Source: Hymenobacter latericoloratus (GTDB taxonomy: Bacteria > Bacteroidota > Bacteroidia > Cytophagales > Hymenobacteraceae). Taken from it: 64,000 bases of DNA. The notes under the pieces were generated by a model. That model was not told the origin of the DNA. It was given only the letters and a program-made list of their open reading frames with translations, and ran no database searches. The translations under genes were made by a program, and so were the position numbers. Location of the stretch: positions 186,001 to 250,000 of the forward strand of contig NZ_JACHNV010000001.1 of NCBI RefSeq assembly GCF_014199535.1, written 5' to 3'. Of the stretch, positions 62,161 through 64,000 are shown in pieces (positions within the stretch are counted from its first letter, which is position 1; each line of letters opens with the position of its first letter).

Positions 62161-63552
62161 ATGACTGCTACCCCTACCGCTCCCCTCAAGCGCCGCCTGG
62201 GCCTGGTGCAAGCCACGGCCCTCAACATGATTGACATGGTGGGCATCGGACCCTTCGTGACGCTGCCGCTGGTGATGGGGTTTATGGGGCCGAACTTTCT
62301 GCTGGCCTGGGTGGTAGGGGCGGCCCTGAGCCTAGTCGATGGCCTGATCTGGAGCGAGCTGGGCGCCGCCTACCCCGAGGCCGGCGGCTCGTACCGCTTC
62401 CTGAAGCTGGCCTACGGGGAGCAGAAGTGGGGCCGGCTGATGTCGTTTCTGTACGTGTGGCAAACGCTGGTGCAGGCCCCGCTGGTGGTGGCTTCCGGGG
62501 CCATTGGTTTCGCGCAGTATTTCGGTTACCTCGTGCCCCTTACGGAGTGGTGGCAGCCCAAGCTGGTATCGGGCGCGGTGGTGTTGCTGCTGCTGGCCCT
62601 GCTCTACCGCAAAATCGAGGACATTGGGCGGCTGGGCGTGCTGCTGTGGCTAGGCGTACTGGGCCTGATGGGTTGGCTGATTGTGGGCGGTGTGACCCAC
62701 GCCACGCACCCCGTGGCCTGGCTGCCGGCCGGGGGGGTAGGGGCCTTGCCCGGCGTGCTGCTGTCGGCCGCTATGGGGCAAGCCACCGTCAAGACCATTT
62801 ATAGCTACCTGGGCTATTACAACGTGTGCCACCTGGGCGGCGAGGTGCAGGCGCCCCACAAAATCATTCCGCGCAGCATTTTCCTGAGCATTCTGGGCAT
62901 CATGGCTCTGTATCTGCTGCTGAACTGGAGCGTGGGCTCCGTCATCCCCTGGGCCGAAGCCAGCCACTCCGAGTTCATCGTCAGCACCTTCGTGGAGCGG
63001 ATTTACGGGGCGGCAGCGGCTAAGGCAGCCACGGCGCTGGTGCTGTGGGTGGCCTTTGCTTCCCTGTTTGCCGTGCTGCTGGGCTACTCGCGCATCCCGT
63101 ACGCCGCCGCCGCCGACGGCGAGTTTCTGCCCGTGTTTGCCCGCACCCACCCCACCAAGCACTTCCCGCACGTATCGTTGCTGCTGCTGGGGGGGGTAGG
63201 GTTTGTGTTCAGCTTGCTGTTTAAGCTGGGCGAAGTCATCAGCGCCATTCTGGCCATGCGCATTCTGGTGCAGTTCGTGGGGCAGGCCGTGGGGCTGGTG
63301 CTGCTGCGCCGCCGCCGCGGCACCCAGGGGCTGCCGTTCCGGATGCCGCTCTACCCCCTGCCCGTGGTAGTAGCCGTGGCCGTGTGGCTCTGGGTGTTCT
63401 TCAGCATTCAGGATGGGGTCAGGCTCAGCTTCTCCGAAACCGTCACGCTGTTCCTGCCCTTCCAGGTAGGGGCTTTGCTAATGATGGCGGTAGGGGTAGG
63501 CGTGTTTCTACTCTGGAGCCGCCGGCTAAAGCGCTGGCCGTTTGAGAAGTAA
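62161..63552 (+). CDS. APC-family amino acid/amine permease
   Basis: A 463-residue inner-membrane transporter, ATG 62161, with twelve predicted helices. The first helix has the unwound LGLVQATALNMIDMVGIGPFV segment, where the Gly-rich GIGPF binds the substrate backbone. Other marks: WSELGAAYPEAGGSYRFLK (APC signature) and KTIYSYLGYYNVCHLGGEVQ. The substrate is likely an amino acid or amine; not more can be said. Between this and the CDF gene the two starts are divergent and 97 bp apart. Confidence 0.9.
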   Translation: MTATPTAPLKRRLGLVQATALNMIDMVGIGPFVTLPLVMGFMGPNFLLAWVVGAALSLVDGLIWSELGAAYPEAGGSYRFLKLAYGEQKWGRLMSFLYVWQTLVQAPLVVASGAIGFAQYFGYLVPLTEWWQPKLVSGAVVLLLLALLYRKIEDIGRLGVLLWLGVLGLMGWLIVGGVTHATHPVAWLPAGGVGALPGVLLSAAMGQATVKTIYSYLGYYNVCHLGGEVQAPHKIIPRSIFLSILGIMALYLLLNWSVGSVIPWAEASHSEFIVSTFVERIYGAAAAKAATALVLWVAFASLFAVLLGYSRIPYAAAADGEFLPVFARTHPTKHFPHVSLLLLGGVGFVFSLLFKLGEVISAILAMRILVQFVGQAVGLVLLRRRRGTQGLPFRMPLYPLPVVVAVAVWLWVFFSIQDGVRLSFSETVTLFLPFQVGALLMMAVGVGVFLLWSRRLKRWPFEK

Positions 63553-63554
63553 AA

Positions 63555-64000
63555 TTACCCCAGCCATTTCTCGTAGCAGAAAAACCGTAGCCCCGGCCGG
63601 AACGCCAGCGTAATTTCGCCGGCGTAGCGGTAGCCCAGTTTCGGGAATAGCCGCTGGGTAGCCTGGTTTTCGGAGTTGGTATCTACGCGCAGCACCCGCA
63701 GGCCCTGCTGCCGCGCCAGCAGTTCGGCCTGTGCCAGTAGGGCCGCGGCTAGCCCGTGGCCCTGGGCAGCCGGGTCCACGGCCAGGCGGTGGGTAACCAG
63801 CGCGGGCTCCGCGAAATCCCAGTCGGCCTGGGCGTACTCGGCGTCCTGGTCGTTGTGGGTGAGGGCCGCCACGGCGGCTACCGCGCCATTCAGCTCGGCC
63901 ACCCAAAGGTGACCTTTGGCAACGTCCTGCTCAAAGACTTCCGCGTTGGGGTAGTCGGCGCTCCACTGCTGGTTGCCGCTGGCCTGCATCAGGGGCACTA
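63555..64000 (-). CDS. GNAT-family N-acetyltransferase (N terminus outside window)
   Basis: At least 147 residues, stop at 63555. The frame is open to the window edge. The first visible residues PLMQASGNQQWSADYPN correspond to the region after the usual first strand and turn, so about 15-25 N-terminal residues are missing and the GTG near 63998 is not the true start. The acetyl-CoA site is VDPAAQGHGLAAALLAQAE, followed by DTNSENQATQRLFPKLGYRYAGE. The acceptor is unknown. It is convergent with the APC permease gene and 2 bp from it. Confidence 0.87.
   Translation of the reverse strand, partial: VPLMQASGNQQWSADYPNAEVFEQDVAKGHLWVAELNGAVAAVAALTHNDQDAEYAQADWDFAEPALVTHRLAVDPAAQGHGLAAALLAQAELLARQQGLRVLRVDTNSENQATQRLFPKLGYRYAGEITLAFRPGLRFFCYEKWLG

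Overview
The window looks like chromosome of a high-GC member of the Bacteroidota, most likely Hymenobacter or a close Cytophagales relative. This is inferred from protein style and DNA signals, not from a database match. The signs are type IX secretion (T9SS) C-terminal domains on two secreted proteins, -7 boxes of the Bacteroidota TAnnTTTG type, few Shine-Dalgarno sites, a SAM-I riboswitch on metH, an oxalate/formate-type MFS carrier with its small partner protein, and many lipoproteins and TonB-like proteins. I see no rRNA, tRNA, CRISPR array, prophage or transposase.

Layout. 1-3.4 kb: the end of moeA and a large PAS hybrid histidine kinase. 3.7-6.2 kb: an orphan protein, then the most interesting locus, a DUF692/MNIO enzyme whose start overlaps the end of a 54-residue lipoprotein-like peptide ending in NCPACGLG. 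6.2-11.9 kb: MFS small subunit plus carrier, cell-wall amidase, a lipoprotein, a TonB-like protein and a TPR protein. 12-17.7 kb: a methionine/folate block (metF, metH, SAM riboswitch), invaded by a palindromic repeat family and by a DUF559 nuclease gene sitting between metH and metF. 17.9-29.3 kb: ene-reductase, paired M16 proteases, a small gene plus HNH nuclease pair, divergent katA/oxyR, thioredoxin-like protein, an alpha/beta hydrolase without its serine, and pullulanase. 29.4-38 kb: patatin/BamA-type protein, phospholipase C-like protein, peptide deformylase/ruvX, and a CtpA-type protease. 38-51 kb: transglutaminase, homogentisate dioxygenase, HMG-CoA reductase with an extra N-terminal domain, TonB-like protein with a coupled tiny secreted ORF, WG-repeat protein, PhyH dioxygenase, two short-chain dehydrogenases, a PAP2/sphingomyelin-synthase-like protein, an M20 amidohydrolase and an ATP-grasp enzyme. 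51-64 kb: a T9SS-sorted thermolysin-like protease, a beta-barrel protein, a TPR protein, an esterase, Ogt, a PA14/ricin-like protein, a PLD nuclease overlapping a glycoside hydrolase, a cation efflux carrier, an APC permease and a truncated GNAT.

The gene content is mostly housekeeping and accessory metabolism. The intergenic DNA is unusually rich in dispersed palindromic repeats. There are at least five families: GCCTCACCCCC/GGAGAGGGG, a compound palindrome with a GACAAGCCCTTGACG core, GGTGAGATGG strings at stop codons, AATCCGCG arrays, and TCATTCCGAG or TCATCCTGAGC hairpins. Most lie between convergent genes, but one pair is inserted in frame in metH.
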